This document shows positions 32,901 through 43,801 of a DNA stretch of 64,000 nucleotides, piece by piece (the stretch's first letter is position 1; every line of letters begins with the position of its first letter). The notes below the pieces were generated by a model. The model was not told the origin of the DNA. It did no database searches and saw nothing but the letters and a program-made list of their open reading frames with translations. The stretch is from NCBI GenBank assembly GCA_032768795.1, contig CP136490.1, forward strand, positions 1,550,001 through 1,614,000. Reading direction: 5' to 3'. Source of the DNA: Tremella fuciformis (taxonomy: Eukaryota; Basidiomycota; Tremellomycetes; Tremellales; Tremellaceae). Position numbers and translations under genes: made by a program.

Positions 32901-35547
32901 AACCAGCGCTCTCATCAGCAGCGAGACGACGTTTCCTGGACCCCTGCTATTGGATCCAGCCGCTCCGAAGGGTGTTGCTGGCGACAAGAAGAAGAGAGAT
33001 GCTGTGACTACCTACCTGACAGCGAGGGCAGAGGAGATCGAGAGTGGACTGGCATACCTGAAATCCTCTGCAAGTGGAGCAAGGCGTCAAGCTGAGGGCA
33101 AATTAGTCCTTGTCAAGCTTTTAAACGCCATGGTGAAGGGCGACGGGCGTCTGTCGGCAGTGTGAGATCATGGCCACCCGGGCGTTCACGAAACTGACCA
33201 GAAGTGGACCGACCGGAGATGCTGTTCGCGATGCCTTGCAGACTGTCGCGCCTAAAAGCAAAGCTTTTGTTACGGGGCACAGTCCCCTCAATGGTCTCGC
33301 AGGACTTCCAAACCGCAACGCTCCCAGCGTTGCAGCCAGTGAAACACAATTGTCGGAAATATCCACCTTGCTGGCGGGCGGCGCGAAGCGGGAAGCTGTC
33401 CGATTTGCCAGTGAGGTTGGGCTTTGGTCGCACGCCTTGATCATTGCAAGCTCGGTGGACCCGGATCTGTGGGCAGAGACCGTGTCCCGCTTCGCATCAG
33501 CCGAGCTAGCGCATAAAGGGAGCGCTACATCGGGCCTGCGGGCAGCCTATGCCCTCTTCTCTGGCGCAACGCCACAAACAGGTCAGTCCGAAAACAGGCC
33601 ACAGACAAATTGACTGAATTTCAGTGGATGACCTGATGGGAGCGGCCAACATTACCGACGATCCCTCTCACGACCAATGGAGAGAAGTCATCAGCTCGAT
33701 ATTCTTCAATGGCAAAACTACAGATCAACTATGCCTGGATGACCTCGGACACCGCTTGGCGAGCGCTGGTCTTGCTGAGGCTGCTCAGGTCTGGTATGTT
33801 TGGTCCAGTAGGCCTGTGTCAACTTTTAATGACACATAGCTTCCTGCTTGCACCATCTTCGCCTTTCGCAGATCCCACTGCCGCCGCGTTCGACAAGCCT
33901 ATTATGCTGGCCGAACTTGGACGTGACGAGGACTCTGTCATATTTGCCGAGGTTGCCGAGTACGCTCGTTCGCTTATCCCTATAGCGAAGGGTCAAGAAA
34001 CGGGTGTGGTCGGTCTGCCGTCCCTCCTGCATCATAAGTTGCATCGCGCATGGGTTGCGGCCGAGTTGGGACAAGTCGAGGTCGCTCAGAGGTGCGGGTG
34101 GACTCTCTTCTCTTGGCGCATGCGCTAAGAGTGCAGATACTGCAAGGCCATCTCAGCTTCTTCTCGCCCGACCAAGGGCGGCGTGGCTTTGCTCGCTCCA
34201 GCCCATGCTGCGAGCCTTGAGGACTTGCTGGAACGTCTGACCGGGACACCGTCTGTTAATCCGCCGACTGCCATCGGATCTCGCCGTGCACCAAAGCCTG
34301 GCCTCGACAAGCTAGGTTCCTGGATTGAGGGCCGGCTTACGAAGTTCATCGCGGGCGACGAGCCAGATGAGAAGCCCGCCAGCAAGCCAACCCCGAACAA
34401 AGGCGACGTGCCGGTGGGGCCATTCTCGCACTTCTCGAGCATTTCTCCCAATCCGAGCATGCCTGTTACGCGTGCCGCATCAAGTACGGACGTGTCTGGC
34501 AATGGTCATCTCTCCATCCGCTCCTCTACGTCTGCTCGTCTATCCCCCGGTCCTGAGATGAGCTCGTACTCGCCTTATGGAGGTGGCTGGAATGGCTTTA
34601 GTGCAGAACAGAACGACGACGAAGAAGTGACACCCCACGTTGGCGCGTCTCTCGATACGGACGAAGCTGGCGGCGACTTCATCAACCCCATGGCTGCTTT
34701 GTCTCTTGGTCCGAGCACGACAAGCAGTCGCACCGAAAGCTACAAGCCTAGCAACCGTCACCTTGCAGTTGACGAGGATGATGACGAGGATCTCGGTTTC
34801 GGTAACTCGTCTCTCTCCAGATCACGCACCCCCCAACAGACCAGCGAAACTGGTAAAGCCGAGTCCAAGTCCAGCCCCTCTGCTCCTGCGGCCGCGTCCA
34901 CGGCCGAACCCGCAGCAGTGCAGCCCGCTGACAACGCCTCGCCGGCGAAAAGCGAATCGAAGGGCTGGCTTCGAGGATGGTTCTCAAAAGGTGAGGGGTC
35001 CGGTGGACCGATCAAGGCCAAACTTGGAGAAGAGAGCTCGATGGTGTACGACAAGGACCTCAAGCGATGGGTCGTCAAAGGCGCAAAGGGCGAAGTCACA
35101 CCGCCTCCGCAGCTGGCTCCTCCTCCCCGAGCTCAGACCGCAAGTCCGAGTAAAGTCGCGCGTGATGTGGGGGCGCAGAGGGCGATGTCTGCCACACCTC
35201 CACCCAGCAACCTGCGCATGACATCATCCCCAGGTCAAGTCGACGGGTCGGATACCGCCATACCGCGAGCAAAGTCGAGTCTGCACGAATCAGTGACTGC
35301 ATTCGATGTTTCAGGTGACGGCCAGCATCGAGCTCCCCCACCGCCCGCAGGCGGGGCCGCAGGCGGTGTTGGTGCGCCGCCTCGAATGGGGCAGACTCCG
35401 CCCACTTCGGGGTCCGGACCGCCGAGCAGGCCGGCCACTGCCAACATTGATGATCTGCTTTCCCGACCGCCAAGCAGCCGCCCCGGTGCGAAGGGCAAAC
35501 GTGCCGCCAAGGGCAAGTACGTCGACGTGTTCCAAGGTCAAGGTTGA
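29921..35547 (+). CDS. SEC16: SEC16 COPII coat assembly scaffold
   Basis: Large peripheral ER protein that organises ER exit sites and binds COPII coat subunits. Six exons (29921-30998, 31052-33161, 33202-33581, 33625-33793, 33840-34091, 34137-35547) give 1,799 residues. The N-terminus (ELFPQTQEEEEDPFASVG) is acidic, followed by NPFDDLLNEA and a Pro/Tyr-rich repeat region with many YDPYAP copies. The central conserved domain begins at IPLAVFGFGGTLVTAFP, with AVRDALQTV, EVGLWSHALIIASSVD, DDLGHRLASAGLAEAAQVC and HKLHRAWVAAELGQVEVAQRYCKAI, the alpha-solenoid that binds Sec13. The C-terminal part has GWFSKGE, KAKLGEESSMVYDKDLKRWV, then a Pro/Ser-rich tail ending VDVFQGQG. Exon phases were checked and sum to a whole number of codons. 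A short leader exon upstream of 29921 cannot be excluded. Confidence 0.93.
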
Positions 35548-36441
35548 GATCTTGCATGCAACGTGTAGATGACGGATGAGAGGCTGATCCCTTTGAGGAG
35601 TCGTTCGCCTACTGACCGAGTCAGGAACAGGTCTAACAACTAGCCGGAAGTCGTTGTCGTTACCCGGCCTCGTCAACACAAGCGGAGCCAAGACAAGTCC
35701 ACGGCCTCGTCTCTGCGCGCAAGTCGACGCCCCACTAAGCCAACAGCGCTACGTGTCAGTCTAGGCCAAGGTCCGACTGAAAACCCCGTGTTTCGTGCCA
35801 AGATTGGACGACGCCCCTCGTGCGCCGATCCCATCGCCGGGATTCGGGGCTCCTTTGGGCAATGATTCACGTTCTACGGGCGGTGTGTCAGGCCGAAGTC
35901 ACTGTTCCTTTGGATCCGGGGTACGCACCGGATGGCCTCCCCGTGACAGCCTTTCCTGTCTGGCGCGCGCCTTTGATGCTTCTCAGCATGGGAAGTAATA
36001 TCGTAATGTTTGCCGAGCTGGCAGGACAGCACTGGAGCAGTCGGGCATTCGACCTTTGACCGGCGGATCGTCGCCGTGCACCCAGAAGACTGTGTACATG
36101 CGCTGCTCTGCTCTCCCATTTAACTGACATGGGCGATGATATGCCCTAGATGACCTGGGACCACTTTACCTCATTCACAGCCTGCTCAAACGTTGGCGGC
36201 CTCACTGCTCTCACTGCCTATACGGGCTCATCGCCGCCTCCTCGTCGACGACCCGGCCTACTCCACTGCCTTGCCCGAGTACGCCGCATCGCTACGCTCA
36301 CCAATTGAGGCTCGAAGTCTATAAAGATCCACTTGTCGACGACCAACTCTCCACTCAACAACACTTCAGAAAGTAGCAACGACAACCAACAGAACAACTC
36401 AACCCATTCTCGCAATCAAAGTTTATACCCGAACGACCAAC
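35548..36441. other. Intergenic region and promoter of first thaumatin-like gene
   Basis: About 890 bp. It contains CCAAT at 36301-36305 and a TATA element at 36320-36326 ahead of the thaumatin-like gene. The rest shows no gene. Confidence 0.4.
36320..36326 (+). promoter_or_regulatory. TATA box of thaumatin-like gene 1
   Basis: TATAAAG lies 116 bp upstream of the start at 36442, with CCAAT 15 bp further upstream (36301-36305). The CT/CA-rich, A-rich leader after it resembles a transcription start and 5' UTR. Confidence 0.5.
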
Positions 36442-37551
36442 ATGCTCGCATTCGCCCTCCTCGCTGTCCTGTTCCACCCCGCGCTCCGGGCCTCGGCGCG
36501 CCAGATCACAGTGGTCAACTCGTGTGCGGCAACAGTATGGCCCGCCATCTTCACGGGCGGAGGCGATATCCCTTCCCAGCCTACCGGGTGGGAGCTCGGT
36601 GCGGGCCAGTCGACATCGTTTGCAGTATCGGACAACTGGACCGCGGCGAGGGTATGGGCGCGCACCAACTGTGTGGCAGACCCGTCGGGGACGCTGCAGT
36701 GCGCCACGGGCGACTGTCGTGGCAGCGGCTTGACTTGGTGCGTTCTCCCCCTCTCTCCGGTACTTTGCTTTGCGAGGTGTTGACGCTTCTAGCGGAGCCA
36801 CTGGCGCGCCGCCAGCTACTCTTGGTACGTGCACCACCTCATCTCTCTAAGCTCGCTGGTCGCAGCTCGCTTTTGCTCGGCGCTCGCACTCGCACTCGCG
36901 CTCACGCTCAGCCGAGCTCACCCTGACCGCCCACGGCGCCGACAGCTACGACATCTCGCTGGTGGACGGCTTCAACGTCCCGATGGGCATCAGCCTCTCG
37001 CGGCCCGACTGCAAGGCCCCAGCGTGCGCAGTCAACATCAACAACGTCTGCCCGTCGGCGCTGCGCACGGCCCTCGATGCCGGCGGGCACAACCTGGCAT
37101 GTAACAGCGCCTGTGCGGCCGGGCTTGGCGGGACGCCCGACGGGAACAAGGCCTGCTGCACCGGTCGGTCCCCTCATACGCAGCCTGACAATGCGGCCGC
37201 TGATAGCCAGGCTCATTCACCGACCCGGGCAAGTGCAAGAGCTGTGGGGTGGACTACTACGGGGTATTCAAGGACCAGTGCCCCGACGCCTATGCCGTGA
37301 GCTCAAGCCTCACCGTGTTGAGAAGAGCTGACACTTAGTACGCCTACGAGTGAGTGTGCCAAGTGGGCGGATGAAGAGGCGAATTGAAGCTGACTGATCT
37401 TAGTGAATCGTCCGGTACGGCGCTGTGGACGTGCGATAACTCGGCTGCGGCCCCAGCGGACTATACGATCACTTTCTGCCCAAGTGGAAGCCACTATGTC
37501 GGCCCAACCGCCGCGTCGACTCAGTACGACGGCGACCACGCCACTTGCTAG
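36442..37551 (+). CDS. Thaumatin-like protein 1
   Basis: Secreted thaumatin-like (PR-5-type) protein. The start MLAFALLAVLFHPALRASA is a signal peptide, followed directly by RQITVVNSCAATVWPAIFTG, the family N-terminus. Further blocks are GWELGAGQSTSFAV, ARVWARTNC, LTLTAHGADSYDISLVDGFN, KACCTGSFTDPGKC and DQCPDAYAYAYDES, ending GDHATC. Cysteines lie in the usual spacing. Introns lie near 36738-36791, 36824-36908, 37165-37209, 37298-37338 and 37350-37403; an 11-nt exon (37339-37349) encodes Tyr-Ala-Tyr and the first bases of Asp in the signature. Thaumatin-like proteins of fungi are thought to act on beta-glucans or in cell-wall remodelling; catalytic activity is not proven here. A close paralogue follows at 38203. 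Confidence 0.92.
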
Positions 37552-38202
37552 GTTATGGAGTCACCCGCCAGAGGTATCTAGCCCTGAAGACCTGTCTTAT
37601 TAGTACGAGCTCGATGTACATTCACGATGTATGCATGCAGACGTGACTCCAGTACAGCACGGCCCAGCCTTCTCGATGTGAGGGTAACGAGGGAAGCTAC
37701 AAGTGACTGCACCGTCTGCCCGGCTAATAACCCCCTTGCACTGGTAGAACCACCCCGCGCCGCATGCCTTCTCTGATGTCACTTCAGCGAGTTGCATACA
37801 AGCGAGGCCGTCACTTCTGCCAAGCTGTCCTTTGGCTCCAGACCGGGGCACTCACTCGTACTGCATGTGTCACCCCACAATTCTCGCAGAGGACAGATGC
37901 ACACGGATGTCCGACGTCTCCGTGTGCTGGTGATCCGTGATCCGTTGGATCCAGGCATATTGAACAGTACATTGGTGACCTCACTACATACAGGCCCATA
38001 TGGTGCGCCCTCGCCCCGCTCCCCGCCTGCGCATCATGCCTCGTCGCCCGCCCCGCCCGCTCGCCCCACTGCGGGGCAGTCGCACCGCTCCGCCCTCCCC
38101 AGGCGCCGTAGACGTATATAGAGCCACAGGTCGATGTCTCTCTGCTCAGCTCGACAGACCCTCACCAGACTCCAAAGCCTCCAGAGACTCAAAATTCACA
38201 GC
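37552..38202. other. Spacer between tandem thaumatin-like genes
   Basis: About 650 bp containing the second gene's TATA element (38115-38121). No additional gene or recognisable mobile element separates the two paralogues. Confidence 0.4.
38115..38121 (+). promoter_or_regulatory. TATA box of thaumatin-like gene 2
   Basis: TATATAG occurs 82 bp upstream of the start at 38203, followed by a pyrimidine-rich leader. Spacing fits a core promoter. Confidence 0.5.
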
Positions 38203-39257
38203 ATGCTCGCCAACGCCCTCTTCGCTGTTCTGCTGCACCCGGCGTTGCAGGTCGACGCGCGGCAGATCACAGTTGTCAACTCGTGCTCGTCCACCGTCTG
38301 GCCCGCCATCTACACGGGCGGCAGTGACGTGCCGTCCCAGGCTACGGGGTGGGAGCTCGATTCCGGCGACTCGACGTCGTTTACCGTTCCGGACGACTGG
38401 ACCGCTGGGCGGATCTGGGCACGGACAGGCTGTACGACCGACAGCTCCGGCACGCTGTCATGCCTCACAGGTGACTGCGGAGGCAGCGGTGTGACTTGGT
38501 GAGTTGCCTCGCATTAGCTTGGTGGGCGGGGTTGACCTTGCGCAGTGGCGGTACGGGTGTGCCCCCGGCCACTCTTGGTCAGTCCATTGGTCTGGTATGC
38601 TGGTACGTCTTGCTGATGACTAGCCGAGTTCACTCTCTCCGGCACGGGATCGGACAACTACGACATCTCCAATGTCGACGGGTTCAACATGCCGCTCGCC
38701 ATCGACCTGACGCGCTCCGACTGCACGTCGCCCGCGTGTTCCGTCAACATCAACAACTACTGCCCCTCGGCGCTCTGGGTCGACTTCGACTCGGGCGGGC
38801 ACAACCTCGGGTGTGACAGCGCGTGCACAGCCGGCCTCGGGGGCGTATCGGGCGGGAACAAGGACTGCTGTACCGGTCAGTCTCGTCCGCATGCTAGGCA
38901 AGTGGGCTGATCCCGGTGTTGTAGGAAGCTTTGCCGACCCGAGCACCTGCACGACATGTGGCGTAGACTATTACGCTGTTTTCAACGATCAGTGTCCCCA
39001 GGCTTATTCTGTGAGTCCCACATCGTGAGCGGGGTTGAGCGCCCGGCTGAATCTCAGTACGCCTACGAGTGAGTTTGAGTGTGGCAGAGAGCGAGTGGGT
39101 GAAGTCTGATCTCAGTGACAACATCGCCCTCTGGACCTGCGACAACTCCGCTTCGACCCCGGCCGACTTTACCATCACCTTCTGCCCCAGCGGCAGCGAC
39201 TATGTCGGCCCGACCTCCGCTTCGACCCAGTACGACGGCGACACCGCCTCTTGCTAG
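38203..39257 (+). CDS. Thaumatin-like protein 2
   Basis: Tandem paralogue of the gene at 36442. Signal peptide MLANALFAVLLHPALQVDA, then RQITVVNSCSSTVWPAIYTG, GWELDSGDSTSFTV, GRIWARTGC, FTLSGTGSDNYDISNVDGFN, KDCCTGSFADPSTC and DQCPQAYSYAYDDN, ending DGDTASC. Intron positions and phases match those of the first copy, including the 11-nt exon (39058-39068) with identical sequence TACGCCTACGA. Conservation is highest around cysteines and the CPxAYxYAYD signature. Conserved structure in both copies supports that both are expressed, but expression cannot be seen. It converges with the SurE-like gene, leaving 158 bp between stops. Confidence 0.92.
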
Positions 39258-39415
39258 GCTTTTGAAGCACCACAAAACAACTTGCTTTTGCTCTTTGCTC
39301 CTGTTCAGTAATCAGCTTGATGAGAAGAGATGACACATGCACCTGCCCTGCAGCACGATCACAATTCTCTCTTACCGTGCATGCACGCAGGATGATCGCC
39401 ATGTTGTGCTCTAAT

Positions 39416-40855
39416 CTACTCCCACAGCTTGCCCGGCTGCCAGCCCTGCCCGTCTTCGCTGGCAAATGCACACCCGCCGTCTGCCAAGCCGGAATACACA
39501 GCGCTGATCGGCGTGACGGTCACGTAGCCCTTGGCGAATGCCCAAGCGTCGGTGCCCTCTGGTAACTCCTCGACAGGCGTGAACAACAATGGTTTGAGCT
39601 GAGGCGCAAAGTAGAATTTGAGTTGTTCTGGATCTGACGACGCTTTCTTCACGTCCTCGGATGACTCCAGAGGGATGGAAGAATCGGGTGTAGGCAACGC
39701 TCCTGGTCCTGCTGAGCCAGTCTTCGAGATAGCTGGTGGAGCAGCGGTTTTTGGCACGGTCTTGTGCCGGTCGTCCATCGGGTCAAAGGCAGCCTTATCA
39801 CTGGATCATAAGCTTCAGAATCAATCGAACGGGAGACAACATACTTCTTGGTCGACTTGAACAGTCCGCCGTAGGCATTACGCCACATGCTCGTCCAGCA
39901 CACTTTACGGGTCTCGAACTCGAGCACGTGCTCCAAGAGAGGGATATTCACACTGTACACCTGCACCGGCCGCCGCGAGGGCCCAGCATCCTCGTAGCCC
40001 CAATCCTCCCACAAGCGCTTGCAGACGTCTACCGCCGCGTCATGAGCGAGCTCCGTAGCTCGCGGTGTAGCAGGCTTGCCGCAGACGCCATATGAGACGG
40101 CAATGCTGGGAATGTGATCTTGATGCTGGGAGATGCCAGAGGATGGACCGGGTACAGGTACTGACAGGGCACCGCCAAGAGCTGCGCCGAGGGTACCGGA
40201 GGAGAGGGAGAACGCCGCAGAAGAGTTGCGACCGTCTGATCATAAGTGGGGGAAGGAGCATTACATGGCTCAGGCTCACGGTTCGGGCCGGAGATGACCA
40301 TGTCTATCTCGCCGGGGTACAGGTTGTGCAGGGCGATGTTGGTGCATGATGCGGGGGTCTGCATATCAGTCAGGACGCATACCATGATCATACTGGACGT
40401 ACACCAGCGAGCAAAACCCATTCCATCGTTTCGCCTTCCCTGAGCGGACGCGGCTGCGTAGTCACGTCACCAGTCAATCCGTCGGGTTCTGGGTCTTAGT
40501 CATGATCGGATGTCGAGGGTGGCACATTACCTAGGGGGTAGAAGTAGCTAACAGTCACTACCTCACTGATGGCATATGCTTTGCCAACCCTCAATATGAG
40601 CAGAAGGCCTAAGCGTTTCCGAGCAGGGATCTCACCAGGACTTCTGGGTGTCGGGAATGACGACCCGAACCTCCCAGCCAAGCTTGCTCTGCAGGTATTT
40701 GCAAAAGCCGTAGATGTTCGGGGAAGACGGGCAAGGGGGTCCATCGTCGTTCTACGAGAAGGAGAGCGTCAGCTACAAGCCTATGAACGAGAGTCTCTGG
40801 CGTTCACCGTCAAGAGAACCACCGGCCGATTCCCGTAGATCGGCAAGGCGGGCAT
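39416..40855 (-). CDS. SurE-like 5'-nucleotidase / acid phosphatase
   Basis: Member of the SurE phosphatase fold, metal-dependent nucleotidases/phosphatases. The spliced N-terminus is MPALPIYGNRPVVLLTNDDG, with the Asn-Asp-Asp metal site of the family, then PSSPNIYGFCKYLQSKLGWE, VVIPDTQKSW and KAYAISEVVT. Later blocks are AGTPASCTNIALHNLYPG, DMVISGPNHGRNSSAAFSLS and SGTLGAALGGALSVP, then HIPSIAVSYG. The first intron interrupts the NDDG loop directly after Thr. Seven or so introns were read. The C-terminal region (TDAWAFAKGYVTVTPI, HPISALY-like AVYSG) is typical of fungal SurE proteins. The yeast PBY1-type tubulin-ligase fusion is absent. A signal peptide is not seen, so location is probably cytosolic. 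Confidence 0.88.
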
Positions 40856-41779
40856 GTTGAGCACGGTATGACTCGCGCGATGTGTGTGCAAATGCAGAGC
40901 AGTCGCGTTGGATATGTGCTCTGAGCTTCCCACTGGATACTTAAACCCGAGGTGGACGATGCAAGGGTGAAAGAGAAGAAGTCAAGTTTCAAGCGAGGAG
41001 GACTTTGGACACGCAATAAGGTGTCAGGCCCGGCTGTTTCGGTTCCAACATTCCGGCGGAGCATCGGCCGGTCCTACGCGCAACAGGTTTGGGAGTCATA
41101 TGCTCTGCAAGCATAAGGCAGGCAAAGTACAGAGGCGCTCCCGTACAGCTGCGGACCTGCTCTCCAGAACTGGTAGAACAAGGATCAGTGGCAGGAAATG
41201 TGCAGGTCAAGAGAGTCGTGGTCACGGGCTCAAAGCCATGGCTGTTTCTGGCCTGGCCCTGGCCAAGTTGAAGTCTATTCTTCTTCGCATGTTGAGCTGG
41301 TAAAGCCCAAGAGACCATGTATGCTGAGAAGACCAACACCTCTCTGCGAGTATGCCAAGTTCCAAGCGATACAGATCGCTCGCAAAGGATAGCTCGTCGA
41401 GACCAGACCCGGCGGAGCGTCGCCTTCGAGTCGAGCCTCTTGTTGCAACAACGTCGCGTCGAGCAGCTGGCATCCCGAGCACCGCTCTCATCTGTCAGCC
41501 ATAGAATGCAGCGCCTAATGTCGCAGACATGTGATGCAACGACATTGCAGTACAGAGGGTAGTGGATACTGCCATTAGTGTGCCACTGCCACACAGGTTA
41601 ATGGCCGCGGCAATTCAACCTTCCTTAACCCTTGTCTCTGCGGGCTGGACTCGTAATGTAGCTCTGGAAATATCACATTCAACATCGCAAGCTCGTAGCG
41701 CTGCATCACAGCGCCGAGCGCGCACCCGACTGGTTGCACTTGGTCCTGACACCCTCGACAACACTCTCAGTCCGCCGAA
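40856..41779. other. Divergent promoter region
   Basis: About 920 bp between SurE-like gene (minus) and U1-70K (plus). Several ORFs of 60-200 codons were read on both strands; none is protein-like. No RNA gene was recognised. Confidence 0.4.
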
Positions 41780-43308
41780 ATGACGTCGCTCCTGCCCCCA
41801 AACCTGCTCAAGCTCTTCGCGCCCCGACCCCCTTTACCCTACCTCAAGCCATTGACCAAAGACGAGGCTGTCCGAGGTCCCAACAGACTCGGCGGCATCG
41901 GCGCTCTCGTTCGCACTATCAAGGAACAGGCGGAAGATGACGAGGTCAAGCAGGGCATGCAGCCCGGTCCGCAGGAGACAGCTCTAGAAGGTCGAGCACC
42001 GGCCGCGGCACCTGCCGAACCAGCTGTCAAGGAGGCCAAGCCGGAGAAGGACGCCGAGGGAGATGTGGAGATGAATGGGGCTGGCGCTGCCGCTGCGGAC
42101 GGCGAAGACGGCGAGGTGCCAGAAGGCGGACCGAGCAAGCCGAAGACGACCGTCGAGAAGAAGAAGCGTAAAGACAAGATCGCCGAGCTGGGCGTTATCG
42201 GCCAGGAGGCGGTCAAGATGCGCAGAGAGCTACGGGCGAAACGAAAGGAGGAGTACAAGAAGTCTCTGGAGAAGAACTGTCAGCCATATCTGTTCTCTCA
42301 GGGATCGTAAAAGCTGACTGTAAGACCGGCCGCAAGACGATCCGAAAGCTATAGGCGACCCGTATAAAACCCTTTTCATCTCCCGATTGTCACGAAAGGC
42401 GACCGAGCAAGATCTGCAACGCGAGTTTGAGATGTACGGCGCGATAGAGAGTATCCGGATAGTCAAAAACAGGAAGGGCAAGAGCAATTCCTATGCCTTC
42501 ATCGTCTACGAGAGAGAAAGGGACATGAAAGGTGGGCCCACGGCCAGTATTGTGTGAAATCGTTGATGATGTGCAGCTGCGTACAAAGACGCCGAGGGCA
42601 TTCCCATCCATCACAAACGGATAATGGTCGATGTTGAGAGGGGACGGACAGTCAAAGGCTGGAAGCCGCGGAAATTGGGCGGTGGTCTGGGTGGCCGACC
42701 AAAGCCTGTCGATCCTGCGACAGCCGTACCGCAATTCGGTGCACCAGGCGGTGGCTTCAGAGGAGGCTTCCAAGGTGGACGCGGTCGTGGATTCGGGGAT
42801 CGAGGAGGGTTCAGAGGCGGATTCGGAGGGGGACGAGGCGGCTTCCAGGGCGGTGGTGGGGATCGTGGCTATGGCGATCGTGGCTTTGGTGGCGGTGACC
42901 GAGGTGGCTTCCGCGGCGGCTTTGGCGGTGGACGTGGGGGTCCACCAGGGGGCGGCTTTGGTGGCAGAGGAGGTTTCCAAGGCGGCGGCGGAGGGGGCGG
43001 CGGCGGTTATGGTCCTCCCGGAGGTGGCTATGGGTCAGCTATTATCAAGGATGTCTTTGGAGGGTAGCTAACGACATAGCGGACCTCCCGGAGGCGGCTT
43101 CGGTGGCGGGCAAAACGGTTACTCGCAAGGTCCGCCAGGAGGGGGAGGCTACGGAGCACCAGGCGGAGGCCAAGGGTACAAGCGCGACTACGACCAAGGT
43201 GCCGGTGGCGGCGGCGGCGGTGGGGGCTACGGGCCGCCAGGAGGCGGGTACGGGTCTGCACCCGGAGGCGGTTACGACGATCGCGACCCGAAACGGATGC
43301 GATACTAG
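41780..43308 (+). CDS. SNP1: U1 snRNP 70 kDa protein (U1-70K)
   Basis: Core U1 snRNP protein that recognises stem-loop I of U1 RNA during 5' splice-site selection. The start [20 protein letters not shown] is the conserved N-terminus that contacts U1C and the Sm ring. After an acidic insert, [22 protein letters not shown] leads into the [14 protein letters not shown] (RNP2), [11 protein letters not shown] and NSYAFIVYE (RNP1 region), then [19 protein letters not shown] and KLGGGLGG, all characteristic. The C-terminus is a Gly-rich RGG-like region replacing the RS tail of animals, ending [10 protein letters not shown]. Three introns were read, about 42282-42325, 42533-42577 and 43034-43078; the last lies in the Gly-rich region. 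The stop is at 43306-43308. Confidence 0.94.
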
Positions 43309-43801
43309 GCATTGCACTCTGCCTAGGCGACTTGGCGACTTCTATCTTCCAGAAGCCGCCGTCGGTATTGCACGATCTGGGCTGCGGAAGGGAAAAAAAG
43401 GTCAAGTATGTACCATGTTGAATCTGACGCAATACTGCACTGCATGAAAGCAAATCTCTCGCTGGCTGTCTCTGCTTGGGTAGGTACGGTAGGTGCTCCC
43501 TGCCTCCTTGCAGCAAGCGCCGCCTTCCAGAATCCAAGTGAGAATTGTAGGTGCGAGCACAACGTGCTCCGGTGTGGCCACTTCATGTTGCAGGCTGGTA
43601 TCCAAGGAACCATTGACGAGTGGGTATTGTAGGTGGCTCGTCTTGTCCTGATTGCCCCCTCTATGTGCACTTCCGAGTACTGAACCTCTGACCCAGGATG
43701 CCACCGACGTGGTCATACCAATGCATTCGTGTCGTCATGCGGGGTCATCAAATGAGGGTATATGTTGCTGATGGATGGAGGGCTATGCTAGGGCACCGGG
43801 A
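43309..43801. other. Convergent intergenic region
   Basis: About 490 bp between the 3' ends of U1-70K and ARP1; both 3' UTRs probably lie here. No gene is supported. Confidence 0.35.

Noticed and set aside
32006..33007. 333-codon ORF on the plus strand in a second frame
   Set aside because: Lies wholly inside the SEC16 coding exon; His/Arg/Pro-rich shadow frame.
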